Below, piece by piece: positions 38,512-50,471 of a DNA stretch of 64,000 bases. Both the position numbers and the translations under genes were made by a program. This DNA is from Diphasiastrum complanatum (lineage: Eukaryota > Streptophyta > Lycopodiopsida > Lycopodiales > Lycopodiaceae). Every line of letters begins with the position of its first letter. Position 1 is the stretch's first letter. The notes beneath the pieces are model-generated. The model was not told where the DNA came from, made no database searches, and saw nothing but the letters and a program-made list of their open reading frames with translations. The DNA is taken from contig CM055102.1 in NCBI GenBank assembly GCA_029204225.1, positions 62,169,168 to 62,233,167 of the forward strand, in the 5' to 3' direction.

Positions 38512-39715
38512 CATCTCCAAAGGCTTCTTAGCTCGTAAAGCTTCTTTATCAAAGGGAGATCTATGCATCTTCCCTTTGTAACAAGCATCACATTGGAATT
38601 TAGAAATACCTTCTTGGATCTTACATCCAACAAATTGTCTTGTTGAGTTTCTTTCGTGAAGAGATTTTAAAGACACGTGACATAATCTTCTATGCCATAA
38701 AACATTTAAGTCTGAAACCACATGCAACTCCTCTTTGTTTGGTAAAACCTCTAAGTAATAAAGATTTATTTTTCTTGTTGCATGAGTTACAATAGCTTTA
38801 TTTTTAATGTCTAACACTCGACATACATCCACATCAAAAGATACCTTTAATCCTGCATCAATTACTTTTGCTACAGAGATGAGGTCTTTCTTCAAAGAAG
38901 GAACATAGAGGGCTTTATTAAGAACTATCATTCCCTTGAAGGTTGTTAGTCTTAGATCTCCTATTCCTTCAACTCTATGCATGCTACCATCTCCTAGTAT
39001 AACTTGCTTTTCATAAGAGATAGGAGAAAGATTCGAAACAATGTTCTTGCTAGAAACAATATGTGAAGTAGCACCCGAATCACGTACCATCTCAACATCT
39101 GAAGAGATCGTATTACACTCTTCATGCTCCTTGGTCATGTAGGTGCATGAAAGTTCTTCGGCTGATTTGGATGCCTCTCCAACTTCATAGGTAGATTTGT
39201 CTTCGACAAGGTGTGCCTTCGGCTTTCCTTTCTTCTTCCTTGGATTTTGCTCGCAATAGATAGCTGCATGATCGGTGATCTTGCAATGGATGCATGGTAT
39301 CTTCGGATTGCACCAGCACTTGGTGGGTATATGGCCATCTTTCCCACAATAGTCACATGTGGGTTTTGGCCCCTTCTCTTTGCTCTCCTTAGACTTCTGC
39401 TTCTTCTTCTTCTTGTCTCCCGGATTCTTCTCGATGAAGTAAGCTTCTTGTAGCTTACTTTCATGTGGGTGCCGGGCTGTTCTTTCTCTTCTGAGGTGAT
39501 CTTCTTCTATCACTGCATTACTGGCTTCTTCAAAACTCATGTTAGGTGTTCTTGCAAGAATTATTCTAAGTGAGTCAAAAGAAGTAGGAAGAGCACCAAG
39601 AAATATAGATAACTTCTGGCCATTGTTAATGGCATATTCTTGTCCTGCAAGAGCTAGAGAAGTAAAGAAATTTTTCATTTCTGATATAAATTTCTTTATG
39701 TCTTCATACAGATTT
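38512..39715 (-). CDS. gag: Cop-5 gag, protease and GAG-pre-integrase
   Basis: Long open frame (39678 to the insertion). Gag end (FLGALPTSFDSLRIILARTP), a lysine-rich basic stretch, two cysteine clusters (CDYCGKDGHIPTKC, a canonical CCHC, and CIHCKITDHAAIYC), protease with intact DSGATSHIVS, KALYVPSLKKDLISVAK, and the GAG-pre-integrase zinc region (VLWHRRLCHVSLKSLHE ... CDACYKGKMHRSPF). The frame extends into the hAT-like insertion, where its last 40 residues are spurious. The N-terminus of gag beyond 39715 is missing. Two zinc clusters are more than the single knuckle of the other copia elements here, but Cop-10 has a similar pair. Confidence 0.88.
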
Positions 39716-40990
39716 GTGTGGTTCTATGAAAACAAAGTCTCATGGTGGAGCAAGTCATTTATGGTGTTTGTGGATGGGTATATTTTCTCAAGAATAAGGG
39801 TGAGGCATTTAGATGCTTTACTTGGTTTAAGACACAAGTGGAAAAAGAAACAGGTAGATAGATAAAGATATTGTGTTCGTAGATAGATAAAGATATTGTG
39901 TTCAGGTAAAGGGGGAGAGTATCTTTCTACAAAATTTCAAATGTTTTGCAAGGACAATGGTATAAAGAGACAATTTGCAAGTACGAAAATGCCTCAACAA
40001 AATGGAATTGCAGAAAGAAAGAACCATTTTATTGTGGAAACTGCTAGGAGCATGCCTAAAAATAAGAATCTTCCAAATTCTTTTCTGGGTGAAGCAATCA
40101 AAATAGTGGTTTATCTTTTGATTAGAAGTCCTACTAAAGTAGTGGAGAATTGAACTTTAGAAGAAGCTTATACAAGTAAGAAACCTAGTGTAAGTCATTT
40201 GAGAGTGTTTGGGAGTATTGCATATGCTCATAAACCTAAAGACATGAGAAATAACTTGGATTCAAAGGCAACAAAGTGTTTGATGCTTGGAAATGATGAT
40301 CAAGAAAAAGGATACAGGCTTTATGACATTGAAGGAAAGAAAGTCATTATAAGTAGGATGTTATCTTTGAGATACTCGTTCACCTCCTACTTCACTAGGC
40401 AGGAAGCATCCTACACCTTTTACTATAAAGTTACCTAGTTGGTACTATGAGACTATCAAAGATGGAGTCATCTTGGAATGAGAGAGTCAAGTAAACAGCG
40501 AGCTCGAAGATCAGCAAGGCTTGAGAGGCAGCATGAAGATCAAGATCACAATTTACATGGGGATCAACATGAGGATGAAGATGTACAATTTGCATTTATA
40601 GCTATAGTTTTGGAAACTAAGGATCCATTTACTTTCAAGCTGAAAAAGAGGGTATTTGGAGGAAAGCTATGGATGAAGAGTACAATTCAATCATGAAGAA
40701 CAAGATCAGTTACCCACAGGTAAGAAGGCAAGTGGATCTATAGAACTAAGTATAAATCGTTTACATGGTCTATTTATTTCTCAATCTAAGTATGCACATA
40801 AATTTCTTGAGAAATTTGGGATGTTAGAATGGAAACCTTTTTCAACTCCATATGATTGTGGATGTAAGCTTACAAAAAGCTGAGGAAGATCAAGAATGTT
40901 ATATAGACAATCCGTTGGAAGTTTGATCTATCTAACGACTCCATGACTAGATATTGCATATGTTGTTAGTTTGGTTAGTCAATTTATGGC
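39716..40990 (+). pseudogene. pol: Cop-6 integrase to RNase H remnant
   Basis: Plus-strand copia remnant. Integrase: FMVFVDGYIFSRIRV (degenerate FIDDYSR), GGEYLSTKFQMFCKDNGI with the second D already lost, PQQNGIAERKNHFIVETA with E, then VSHLRVFGSIAYAHKP. Linker RARRSARLERQHED. RT/RNase H scraps near 40760-40990: GLFISQSKYAHKFLEKFGM, SVGSLIYLTT, DIAYVVSLVSQFM. Most of RT, including YVDD, is deleted. A 25-bp tandem duplication (39854-39878/39879-39903) lies in the integrase part. Confidence 0.8.
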
Positions 40991-41958
40991 TAAGCCTAAA
41001 GCAGGTTTTGAAGTTTCAAACGTTTCATTGCTATCTCGTGTTGTGCTTCACCTCCAAAGTGGTAGCAACCCGGTACATTTGTATATGTACAAATGTATGA
41101 GATCCAGTGGGAATGGATTTTTGTGCATGTTTCAAGCACCTGCTTTTGAATGCTGATGAAGTGAGTAGGGATGTCATGGCATGTGGTTCATGGTATGCAT
41201 GATGGATGTGATTGTCTAATACTGTTGGTGGACTGCATAAAGTTGACATGTCTTTTTTGTTATGTTAGGTACTAACATAGACTTAATAGATGTATGTATG
41301 TCTTGTTAGTGCACATGCGGTTGTTGTTTGAGATCTTCATGCAAGTTTTGGCCAGCTGGTTTGTGCTAATACCTCTTTAATTTTTGGTGGTGTATTGTGC
41401 TGACGAGCTATGCTATCTAGTCAGGTTTTTAGCAAAGCATATATTTGTGTGCTTAACTTTCTATGAGGAAGTAAGGACTTAATATGATTAGCTTGCTTTT
41501 AGGGCTACCCTTCACATCCGGAGAGGTGATAGAAACTCACTATGTTGGTCTTTGTGCAAATATATAAAAACTAAGGTGCATGTATGTGGCTGCATATGAA
41601 ATGGGCAGGGTTGTCGAGACATTTGGTTGGAGCAATCCATGATGATGTTATGGGTCTATGATCTATTGGGTGGACTTCAAAAAGCTGAAGATTGCACATA
41701 TATTTTGTTTTGCTGGGTGTTATCCTGAATTAATTTTGATATATACATTAAGCTTGCTAGTAATGGCACACTATTTCAAGATGTATCTGCTTATCGGTGG
41801 AGAAAATGAAAATCTCAGCAAACGGTGATAAAACAATTCATGAGTAGAAAAGGTTTGACTAGGCCAAATGTGAATCATGTCTATATATCATAAGCTTGAA
41901 GTTTATGTAGTTCCACTTTTGCCTGTGAATTTTGATAGACTACTTGTGTCACTTGCAG
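40991..41958 (+). other. Intron sequence upstream of the first visible RING-gene exon
   Basis: Nearly 1 kb of AT-rich sequence with no coding signal or element that I recognise. It ends in CACTTGCAG, a good splice acceptor, at 41958. Confidence 0.55.
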
Positions 41959-42141
41959 GATGCTGAAGCGACCAAAGCAAGGAGACAGGAACTTGAAGAC
42001 TTTGCACAAGAAGCCACAGTACACCTGGAGAACGAAAAGACAGGAGTTGATAATCTGAGAGAGGCCATCAACAAGATTAATCAGGAGATACAAGCAGAAA
42101 GGGACCGTGAAGCAGCAGCAGAAGCTCAGCACAGACAAGAA
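41959..42141 (+). CDS. RING-finger/coiled-coil gene, internal exon (first visible)
   Basis: 61 codons in one frame between an acceptor (ttgcag at 41953-41958) and a donor (GAA|GTATGA at 42142). The product is strongly charged and helical: EATKARRQELEDFAQEAT, HLENEKTGVDNL and KINQEIQAERDREAAAEAQ, a typical coiled coil. The exon ends in phase 0, matching the phase-0 start of the next recognised exon at 54644, which is also coiled coil. Joining them across 12.5 kb is inference from phase, strand and composition; an unrecognised exon in between is possible. Earlier exons with the start codon were not found. Confidence 0.65.
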
Positions 42142-44499
42142 GTATGATAGGCAATAAATAAATTATGCATTCTGATCTTGTCATTCCCTTTGATACATTC
42201 TTTGGAGATTATCAAGTCTTGCACCTAGGCTTCATAGGTACCTACATACACTGTATCTATGCATATCACGGTATATTCTCGTCGACAACTACTCCCCACT
42301 ACTCTTAATTGCAAATAGATCCCATTTGTATGCACATTTTAAGCGGTTTTTTTTTTTGGGGTGGCCAGGCCCATCATTTTTTCTTGAAAAATTTCAATTT
42401 GTGCCCAAGCTCAATTTTCAGGTGGCATCGATTAATATTCATGCATATGTATTATGGCATTTCAATCATGTTTGTTAAAGCATAGTAAAGCATGTAAGTG
42501 GTGACTTGTGATGTGTCCCCCTCTCAACTTCTCATCTTCTTGAATTGTTCTGTTTAGTGATAAAATTGAAACTTGAATCACTCATAGAATCATGGCTACA
42601 TATTTACAAGAAAATTTTGACATCTTTCAACTTTTATATGTTTCAAGCAAGTCACAATTTGATTGGAGGTGCAATTTGACATTTTTCAAAGCTGTGTAAA
42701 CTGTTATGCATATTTAGGAAAACATTCACTGCATTCTTTTGGGTCCGGATTTTCTTTTAGAATGGCGAATTTGATACAAATGTTTGAAAAACGTTCGTAT
42801 TTGTTGTTTGTCAATTTTTATTATGGCTCTACTCTTTGAAGTTTGAGCATTTGGATCTTCCTTGTGCATGTGACCGCAATCACATAGGAGCTGGCTAGTT
42901 CTATATTGGGCTGATCTATTCGATTTGCATCCAATGTATTGGTTTGTGTTGCCCTCCTTGTCTAGAAGTGCAAATTCTAACCTGGTATCACAGGCAACAG
43001 TGTTCCTATTTAACTGCTTGTTAAAAGGCATGATGTCTTCCTCATATCACACTTGCCAATGTCTAGAATGGTGTGGTGCAATTTCTAACCTGGTATCACA
43101 GGCTACAGTGTTCCTATGAGCTTGTAAAACTCTCATGCATTTAATTGCTTGTTATAAGGTGAGATATTTTATCTCGTTGTGAAATCATAGGTACAAGTGT
43201 AGAAAGTCCTTTGCAAAAATTTCGAGATGTGGTAAAATAAATAAGGCAGAAGTTGCTCCATTCTTTACCAGATTTGTAGCAATCAATACTAGACCTCATA
43301 ACATCATTATTAAGAAAAGTTGAAATAAAAAGTTCAAGCTTGGAGCCTTTTACAAGCCCAGGGAGAAAGTAAATTTCAGATTAGGCCGTACCAGCAGCAG
43401 CCGTAATTGCAAGAGGTATGTACATCAACAACAGTATGTGTAAGCTTACCATAACGTTTGAGGCAAAAATTCAAGTTTTAATGGAAGAAACCAGAAAACC
43501 TAAACAAGAAAACCTAAGGTTTGGTGGACTAAAACCCTAACCTACTAGTAAACTCCTGTTTTTTGGTTGTTGCTGCATCTAATTTAAATGTTGAATCATG
43601 GCCATTGTGGATGGATCTTCATAAGTGAGACTATCAAATTTGATGGCCAAATTAGATCATTTGCAAATTTAGAATGGAAACGGTATGGATGGATGGTTGA
43701 TGAATCGGGCTATTCTCAACATGTGACCTCCCACTTACATTGATTCATGAGATAGGACATAGATGAAGACTCAAGGGTTTAACTTGGATGATAACTATAA
43801 GCAAGAAGTGAAAGAATTGTACAACATTTCTGCCACAAGTGAAAATAAGATCGATTATGTGCTAGTATCACTAAATTTGGTTTCAGTGGGTGCAATCGCT
43901 GACCATTGGCATGAAGGTAGAATTTAGTTGTAACAGATGTGTGGTAAAAGTTGGTTTTAAAGTGATTGCAAAAGGACTGAGAAAAAATGTTACTAAACTT
44001 TTATCCTGCAGTTGCAGATCAACAAATACCAATTGAGAAGAAAAAGGTGATTGATAATATCAAAGTTATGGGCACTTCAACTTTCAAAGTTTGCAACTAG
44101 TAAGGACATCTATTTTAGGTCTTGGACTACAATGTAATAAGCTGATTTTGCAGGTTGTGTTCTTGGCCAACAACATAGTCTAATTTCCAAGAAGCTGGGT
44201 GCACTTTGTATAGGGTAAGAGATGTGTTAGAAGTTGTGGATAGAGATTTGGCTGGGTATTCAGAGACAAGTCTCAAGGAAAAGCTGAAGCGAACTGGTGG
44301 ATTCGGCTTCAGCTAGCAGCGTCAAGGATGAGGAAGCGTGCGTTTTTCTACGCCTGTCACATTTTTCGGGAATTGCGAAAAATGCAAAACTTAGTGAATT
44401 CATCCACATCGACACATTTTACCTCTACGAGAAAATGCGAAAAACCCGAAGAAGAGAAGATGCGAAAAATGCAAAAAACCCGACAAATTTCTAACACTT
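42142..44499 (+). other. Intron, left part
   Basis: About 2.4 kb of AT-rich sequence. Two near-repeats with CTAACCTGGTATCACAGGC lie at about 42976 and 43087. No gene is recognisable; short frames near 43600-44200 have stops and no known domain. Confidence 0.5.
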
Positions 44500-44953
44500 A
44501 GTTTTTCTTGCTTGCGAACATGTAGCCAAATTTTGATTGTAAGATCAATCATATATGTCATCAGAATAGCAGTACATACACAAATAACATATTTATGCGG
44601 AGTAAAGACTGGACAAGATCAATTCATTTATAAATCCTGTTCTCGGATGAGAGTACATTGCTTGCAGCGTATCCGTTTACAAGTCTTCTATATTTTTTGC
44701 TCTCGTTCTATCACTTACTCTTACTGCTATCTCTCTATTTTTTTTTCTTTTTTCTGTGCACTTCGTAGGCACATTTATTTATATCTATTTTACATTTTCT
44801 TCTAAGCTACTCTTGTAAACTAATGGCTGCGCTAAGCACTGATTAGTTGCAGCTGTCTGCTTCTATTCGTACCGATTGTACTTGCGGCCGTCTTTCTCTG
44901 TGGAAGCGGACTATGCCACGCAGAAGCCTTCGGGATGAAGGAAAGTGAAGTTC
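44500..44953 (-). repeat. Probable Cop-7 3' LTR
   Basis: Lies outside the purine tract that follows RNase H, has no coding sequence and contains several T-rich tracts. No second copy exists in the window, so both edges are approximate. Confidence 0.45.
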
Positions 44954-44988
44954 ATTTTTTAACCCTCCCTCTTGAACTGAAGATTCCT

Positions 44989-45456
44989 TCAGCTAATTCC
45001 CATATTCTTTCTGTGTTTTTCGAACAGTTGCTGTCCGAGGGCTATTGTGAGAACATCAGCTGTCATTTTTGTAATCTTCACGTATTCAATCCAAATCTCC
45101 TGTTTTTGCACAAGATCTCTGACATGATGATATTTGAGTGGTATGTGTTTGGTCTTGGAATGGAAGACCGAATCTTGAGTCATGGAGATTGCTCTGGTGT
45201 CGTCCATGTACATGACAGTAGGATCTGATTGTTGTTCCCCAAGCTGACTTAGCAATTGCCTCAGCCACACAACCTCGTTTGCATTCTTTGAAGCTGCCAC
45301 CTACTGAGCTTCGCATGAAGATTGTGCCACAAGAGTTTGCTTTTGCAAACCCAGCTTACTAACCCTCCACATATCATGAAGCATCCACCAGTGACTGATT
45401 TACTGTCATCCTTTGAACTTGCCCAAGTAGCGTCACTGTATGCCTTGAGAGTGGAC
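44989..45456 (-). pseudogene. pol: Cop-7 RNase H
   Basis: 45300-44989 reads AASKNANEVVWLRQLLSQLG, MYMDDTRAISMTQD, HSKTKHIPLKYHHVRDLVQK and a C-terminal TADVLTIALGQQLFEKHRK (the usual DxxTKAL altered). Upstream, degraded pieces (SDATWASSKDDSKS) continue in other frames to about 45456, where part of the RT-RNase H connector is deleted. Confidence 0.83.
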
Positions 45457-46203
45457 TCATCTGGCTTTGAATAAACAATTCCAAAGCCTGTGGTATATGG
45501 TGATTCTAATTCCTAGAAATTTCTTAGCCTCTCCAAGGTCTACAATTTCAAACTCTTGACCTATAAGATCCTTGGTCTCTTGTATCATGTCTAAGTCATT
45601 ACCAAACATTAGAGTATCATCAACGAATACAGCTAAGATTAAGGAACTATCACCCTTAGTTTTAACGAAGACATCGCTGTTTGAAACTAATCTTCTAAAA
45701 CCAATAGAGATTAAAAGTTCAGACATTCTTTTATGCCAATCTCTTGTCGCTTGTTTCAACCCATATATATACTTCTTCAGTTTGCAGCATAAATTAGGAA
45801 ACTGTGGGTTGAGGAAACCTTCGGGTTGCCTCATATATATTTCTTCATCAAGAAACCCATTAAGGAATGCAGTCTTGATATTGATATGATGGACATGTAA
45901 GGAACGTGTAACAACCAAAGCAAATAAGAGACGAATGGTAGACTGTTTTACCATGGAGGAACATGTTTTTTGATATTCTACTCCATACTTTTGAGAATAT
46001 CCCTTGGCTACTTGTCTAGCCTTGTATCTCTCAACACTCCCATATGGTTTCAGCTTTATCCTGTAGATTGCTTTCGCAATTGTTTGTTGTAGCTTTTTCA
46101 ATAGGCTTTTGTTTGATTCTTGCAGAGCGTCTTGGTTGGGCAAGATCCTTTTGCTCTTGAGTTTTTGTTGGTTGCTGTGGGGCCTGCAAGACCAGCTGCT
46201 CAA
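45457..46203 (-). pseudogene. pol: Cop-7 reverse transcriptase
   Basis: Copia RT in a single frame: IYRIKLKPYGSVERYKARQV, AKGYSQKYGVEY, HHINIKTAFLNGFLDEEIYM, KYIYGLKQATRDWHKRM, then the catalytic box as FVDDTLMFGND (F for Y) near 45597-45625, and FEIVDLGEAKKFLGI. It ends abruptly at LGI with unrelated residues. The N-terminal 30 residues belong to the linker in the wrong frame. Confidence 0.86.
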
Positions 46204-46570
46204 CTACTTGTTGATCTTCTTGAACAGGTTGTTGATATGGCTCCACAGAAGTCTGCTCTCCCTCTTCAGTCCAATCAAAGATGTAAGGAGTCAGAGCGAA
46301 AAATTGATAACCTGTCAGGTTGGCTTCTTTTTGAAATGCTTCTTCATCAAACTTAACATCTCTGCTCACTTGAACTTTGTTGGTTTCAAGATCATACAAG
46401 CTGTAACTAGGTGAGTTGATTGCATATCCCACGAAAATCATGGGCTTTGATTTTTCATCAAGCTTGGACCTCTTCTCTTGAGGCACGCATGTATGCCCTG
46501 CTTCCAAACACTCCGATATGTGACAGGTTGGGTTTCTCACCAATGCAGGCCTCATAAGGTGTGACATCAC
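46031..46570 (-). pseudogene. pol: Cop-7 integrase C-terminus and linker
   Basis: Frame with PTCHISECLEAGHTCVPQEK (degraded FG-x-AY-V-P region), RSKLDEKSKPMIFVGYA, NKVQVSRDVKFDEEAFQKEA, then a glutamine-rich linker (QQPVQEDQQVVEQLVLQAPQ) and the RSARIKQKP motif that commonly precedes copia RT. Confidence 0.83.
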
Positions 46571-47042
46571 TTACAACAACTGTCATACTCCTATTTTGGA
46601 GATAAACGGCTGTCAAGATAGCTTCTGCCCAAAATTCTTTTGAAAGCTTTGCCTGTGCCATCATGCACCTTGCTGCCTCCATCAGGGTCCGATTTTTTCT
46701 CTTGGCTACCCCATTGGGCTGTGGTGTGTAGGGCACAATATACTGCCTCTCGATTTCTTCATTTTGACAGTAACTCTTGAATTCTGTACTGGTATATTCT
46801 CCACCATTATCAGATCTCAGAATTTGAATCTTTCTTCCCGTTTGTGTTTCAGCCAAACTCTTGAACTGTTTAAAAACTGTAAACACATCAGACTTTTTCT
46901 TCAAAAAGGAGACAAAGGTCATGTGTGTATAATTGTCTATGAAGGTAGCAAAGTATTTTGATCCAGATATAGATGGAACCTTCATAGGCCCACAAAGATC
47001 GCTATGAATCAGCCCAAGAACCTCCTTAGCAAACTCAATCAT
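46458..47042 (-). CDS. pol: Cop-7 integrase catalytic core
   Basis: 194-aa frame containing the DDE core: D in LIHSDLCGPMKVPSISGS, D in LRSDNGGEYTSTEFKSYC, E in PQPNGVAKRKNRTLMEAA, where the E of AERKN is K (VAKRKN), so the catalytic glutamate is replaced. The start MIEFAKEVLG lies at the junction with Gyp-A2, so the N-terminal zinc domain is absent. Confidence 0.86.
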   Translation of the reverse strand: MIEFAKEVLGLIHSDLCGPMKVPSISGSKYFATFIDNYTHMTFVSFLKKKSDVFTVFKQFKSLAETQTGRKIQILRSDNGGEYTSTEFKSYCQNEEIERQYIVPYTPQPNGVAKRKNRTLMEAARCMMAQAKLSKEFWAEAILTAVYLQNRSMTVVVSDVTPYEACIGEKPNLSHIGVFGSRAYMRASREEVQA

Positions 47043-47045
47043 TGG

Positions 47046-47800
47046 AAGGTACCTTTCTCAATCTGACTGTCTTCTGGAAACATATGCTCGAAGCATCTCC
47101 TCCATAGAATGGTTCGTCCTCTCTGTCTGACCATCCGATTCAGGATGATCTGATGACCCCATACTTAGAGTGGTCTCTAATTTCTCAAAGACCGTTTGCT
47201 AGAATTTGCCAGTGAACTTTGGATCTCGATCACTAACAATGTCATTCGGCAAACCAAACAACCTGAACAACTTTTCAACGAAAAGCTGAGCAAGTTTAGA
47301 AGCTTTGACAATTTGCTTGGTTGGTATGAATTGCGCCATTTTAGTTAACCTGTCAACTATTACCCAAATGGCATCATTTTGCTTCCCCGTCCGAGGTAGC
47401 CCAACCACAAAGTCCATGGAAATACTTTCCCACTTTCTTGCAGGAATTTCCAAGGGCATTAGTAAACCAACTGCCTTAAGTCTTTCAGCTTTATTAACTT
47501 GGCATTGTGCACACTTGCGAACATATACCTCCACTTCACTTTTTAAGTTTGGCCAGTAAAAGTTCCTTTTCACTAAGTCAAGCGTCCTTTGTGAGCCAGG
47601 GTGCCCTGCACACGGGCTGTCATGACATTCATGTAGGATTTGGGCCCTTATATCATCATTTCCTGGCACACAAACCTTTCCATTCCGGAAAAGTAACCCA
47701 TTCCTAATGGAAGAGTCTCTTTGTATCTTGTCCGGAGGAGAAATCTTGGAATCCTACATTCCAAGCTTATCACTAGATCTAGAAGAACCTGCCAGGACGT
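47046..47800 (-). pseudogene. pol: Gyp-A2 integrase
   Basis: 47669-47199: H2C2 domain (ILHECHDSPCAGHPG...CAQCQVNKAERL), core with D in SMDFVVGLPRTGK and D in VSDRDPKF. Beyond a stop near 47200 the core continues to about 47046 with SDHPESDGQTERTNHSMEEM, which contains the catalytic E, and LRAYVSRRQSD, then meets Cop-7. Upstream to 47800 lies the spacer ([11 protein letters not shown]) joined to RT. Confidence 0.87.
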
Positions 47801-48908
47801 CGACCCCTTGGCAAAAAGCTTCTCCTGTCTAAGTAACTTTAAGACAGTCCTGAGATGCTCCTCATGCTCCTCCAAGGTCTTACAATAGATGAGAATGTCA
47901 TCCAAGTACACTATCACGAACTTTCCCAGATATGGACGAAGAAGATCGTTCATCATTTGCTGGAAAGTTGCTGGAGCATTTGTCAAGCCAAATGGTAAAA
48001 CCAGAAACTCATAATGGCCGTACCTAGTTCTAAACCCGGGTTTTTTCAACATCCTCAGTTTTTATGCGAATCTGATGATACCTTGATCTCAAATCGATTT
48101 TGGTGAAGTACTTTGCACCATGCAATCGATCAACCAGCTCATCCATTTACGACAAAGGATAACGGTTTTTAATCGTTAATTTATTTAACTTTTTAAAGTC
48201 CAGACAAAGACGAGTGCCTCCGTCTTTTTTATCAACAAGGGGCACAGGTTCCCCCCAGGGAGATTTACTAGGCCTAACATGGCCCATCTTAAGGTAATTT
48301 TGCAGTTGCCTATAAACCTCATCCTCTTCAATAGTACTCATCCTATATGGATACAGTGATATAGGAGAACTACCAGGAATCAGTTTAATACCATGGTCAA
48401 CACCCCTAGAGGGAGGAAGATCCTCATGAAGCTGCTCAGGAAAAACATCATTATATTCTTGCCTAAGTTTCCTAAAGCTTTCACCATCTGGTAAATTTTC
48501 TTGCTTTAGGTTATTAGACATTAATTCCATTTGGAGATTGTAAAATTGCAAACTACGTTCTTCATGATAAGTAAAATCTTTTAACCAACATAAGTAAGAA
48601 TTACAATCTACAACACCCATACATTTAACTGTTTCTAAAGCAGAAAGCATATACGGAGTAGAAATATCAACATTTCCATTTAATTCTATGAGTGAGCCAT
48701 TATGCAGGAACGACAAACTGTGAGTTACATAGTTTTTCTTCATAGACTCGTTCCTCTCATAGAACCACTCCTTTCCAAGTATTACATCTACCCTATCTAG
48801 ATTCATAATGTGAAAGTCTAATTTATCCTTATAGGCTTGAATCTCTATTGGTAGACGTGGGACTATCCGGTCCCAAACTTGGCTTTCCGCTCCATTTGCC
48901 AGCTTCAC
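47648..48908 (-). pseudogene. pol: Gyp-A2 protease end and reverse transcriptase
   Basis: 48908-48147 carries the protease C-terminus ([14 protein letters not shown]), the spacer and RT N-terminus ([55 protein letters not shown]). 48052-47648 continues with [18 protein letters not shown] and [15 protein letters not shown], then passes at KLFAKG into integrase-spacer sequence with no RNase H. A frameshift lies near 48050-48150. The first half is the part deleted from Gyp-A1. Confidence 0.87.
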
Positions 48909-49033
48909 AGTGTATCAGTGGTCACTTTGCTTTGTTTCCACCTTTAGCTTCTGCAACAAATTAGCTTTGATAAAGTTATGTGTGAAACCATCGTCAGATA
49001 AAACCGTTACGGCTTGGCCGCCCACAACCCCCT

Positions 49034-49591
49034 TCATCCGAATGAGTCATGAGGGCCAAAAACAGCCCTATTGAAACAACAATGCTCACACACAGAATTA
49101 CCAGCAAAGGAAAGATCTACACTAGATATGCTAGAGTTACCTGGCGTCTTAAAAGATGCCCTTTTAGCTTTCCGTTTCTTTGGACATTTCTTTGCGACAT
49201 GACCTGGTTCCATGCAATTAAAGCACAAATTGTCGCTTCTGGCTTTCATAAAGGTTTCCTGGTCCAAGGGAGATCTTTTCTTCGACTTCCCTGAACCTGA
49301 AGACCCATCTTTTGCCCTATCTTTCGATTTCTTTGGAAAGAAAGGCTTCTTACTCTTTACGTTGGGCAAGACACCAGTCTCAGGCTTAGCCATCATACGA
49401 GTATCATCGTATATTCTAGCGAAGCGAACAACATCCTCGAGGGCAAGAGGCTGGTTCCTCCTGACCTCTAGCTGATAGTCTCTTGGCAACCCAAGTATAA
49501 AGTGCAACTTTACCAGTAAAGGATCTATTCTAGTTGCAAAACGAGAATAGACTTCCTGAAACTCTTGTAAATATTTAGGATCAGGATCCAT
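49034..49591 (-). pseudogene. gag: Gyp-A2 gag
   Basis: Starts MDPDPKYLQEFQEVYSRF. Compared with Gyp-A1 the N-terminal 140 residues of gag are deleted, so MDPDP joins directly to YLQEFQEVYSRFATRID. The rest is conserved: FILGLPRDYQLEVRRNQPL, CCHC knuckle CFNCMEPGHVAKKC, and FGPHDSFG at the frame break before protease, whose triplet reads DDG near 48990. Confidence 0.85.
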
Positions 49592-50456
49592 TTTACAAGA
49601 AGAGAGGTGAATTAAGAAAGAGATGATAGAAGAAAATCAAAAGCTACTCAAGGAAGGTAGATACAAAGCTAATCTTGCTGTCTCTTCACAAACCAAATGG
49701 TATTGTCCATGGCTGCCAAAAGGAATAAGATAGAGCAAGGAGAAGGATGCACCACCACGTCCACCTCTTTTCCTCATGAGACCAAGCATAGGAGAGGTGT
49801 ACCTCCCACTCCATGCTTGCTCCAGATCTGCCATGTGGCTTTTCCTTGCCACATAGGCTTCCACCCGAGCCCCCTGGCCATCTCCTAGCAATCTGCCAGG
49901 TGGCCCTCAGCGCCCCCCCCCCCCCCCCTTTTTGTTTCTCTTTCTGTCCAGACCTCTCATCGCTGGAAACAGAGAAAGTACGGGCAAAAATTCATTTCTT
50001 GCTCAGGGAGGGTCCCGAAAATGCCAACTATCAAGTAGAAAGGGATCGGAATACAGAAGCGCTGCCTCCTGCCACCTGTCCGGGTCTGGACAGTGCCACA
50101 TGGCAGTTTTTCAAGGTACTTTTTGAAGACCATCGCTGGTCAGGCAGCGAACAACTTCTTCTAAGTTTTCTTCACTGAGGAGGCCCCACAGAAACAACTG
50201 AAATTGAGCGGAGCTGCTCCTCAGATCCTTGCCACATGTCCTTTCTCGGACAGTGCCACGTGGTAAGTCTCTGCTGGGCCCCTAAACTGTTTTTTTTTTA
50301 AACTTTAATTCTTCAAAATTCAACAAAAAACAGCGGAAGGAAAACACTAAAAAGTGCATAGAAAATGCATTTTAAGCCCATTTTGAATTCTGTCAAAAGC
50401 ACCGAAACTTACAAGAAAACTACTACGGATCAACGCACCTGCTTTCAGCATGCAGT
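49592..50456 (-). other. Gyp-A2 5' leader
   Basis: Untranslated leader of about 865 bp with a poly-C run (49913-49929). The first half matches the Gyp-A1 leader. No gene. Confidence 0.75.
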
Positions 50457-50469
50457 GGCTCTGATACCA
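50457..50469 (-). promoter_or_regulatory. Gyp-A2 primer binding site
   Basis: Minus strand TGGTATCAGAGCC, two bases inside the LTR end; methionine-tRNA type. Confidence 0.87.
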
Positions 50470-50471
50470 TA

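Larger units (their letters stand above)
35613..39715 (-). mobile_element. Cop-5 internal region, copia, 5' end missing
   Basis: Minus-strand copia element with gag-protease, integrase split by a DNA transposon, RT with deletions, and RNase H. Truncated at 39715, where it abuts the plus-strand Cop-6 remnant. Family differs from Cop-1 to Cop-4. Confidence 0.85.
44500..47045 (-). mobile_element. Cop-7, copia element fused to Gyp-A2
   Basis: Minus-strand copia with a probable 3' LTR (roughly 44500-44953), a purine tract (minus AAGAGGGAGGGTT near 44960), RNase H, RT and integrase. At about 47045 integrase sequence changes within a few bases to Gyp-A2 integrase. Gag, protease and the 5' LTR are absent. 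Confidence 0.8.

Noticed and set aside
43390-44240. Extra exons of the RING gene in the left part of the intron
   Set aside because: No open segment with splice sites and coiled-coil composition in a compatible phase was seen.
44330-44500. Possible element shared with 56980-57110 (GCGAAAAATGC-type words)
   Set aside because: Similarity may be simple A/T-rich composition. No terminal repeats or target duplications could be defined.
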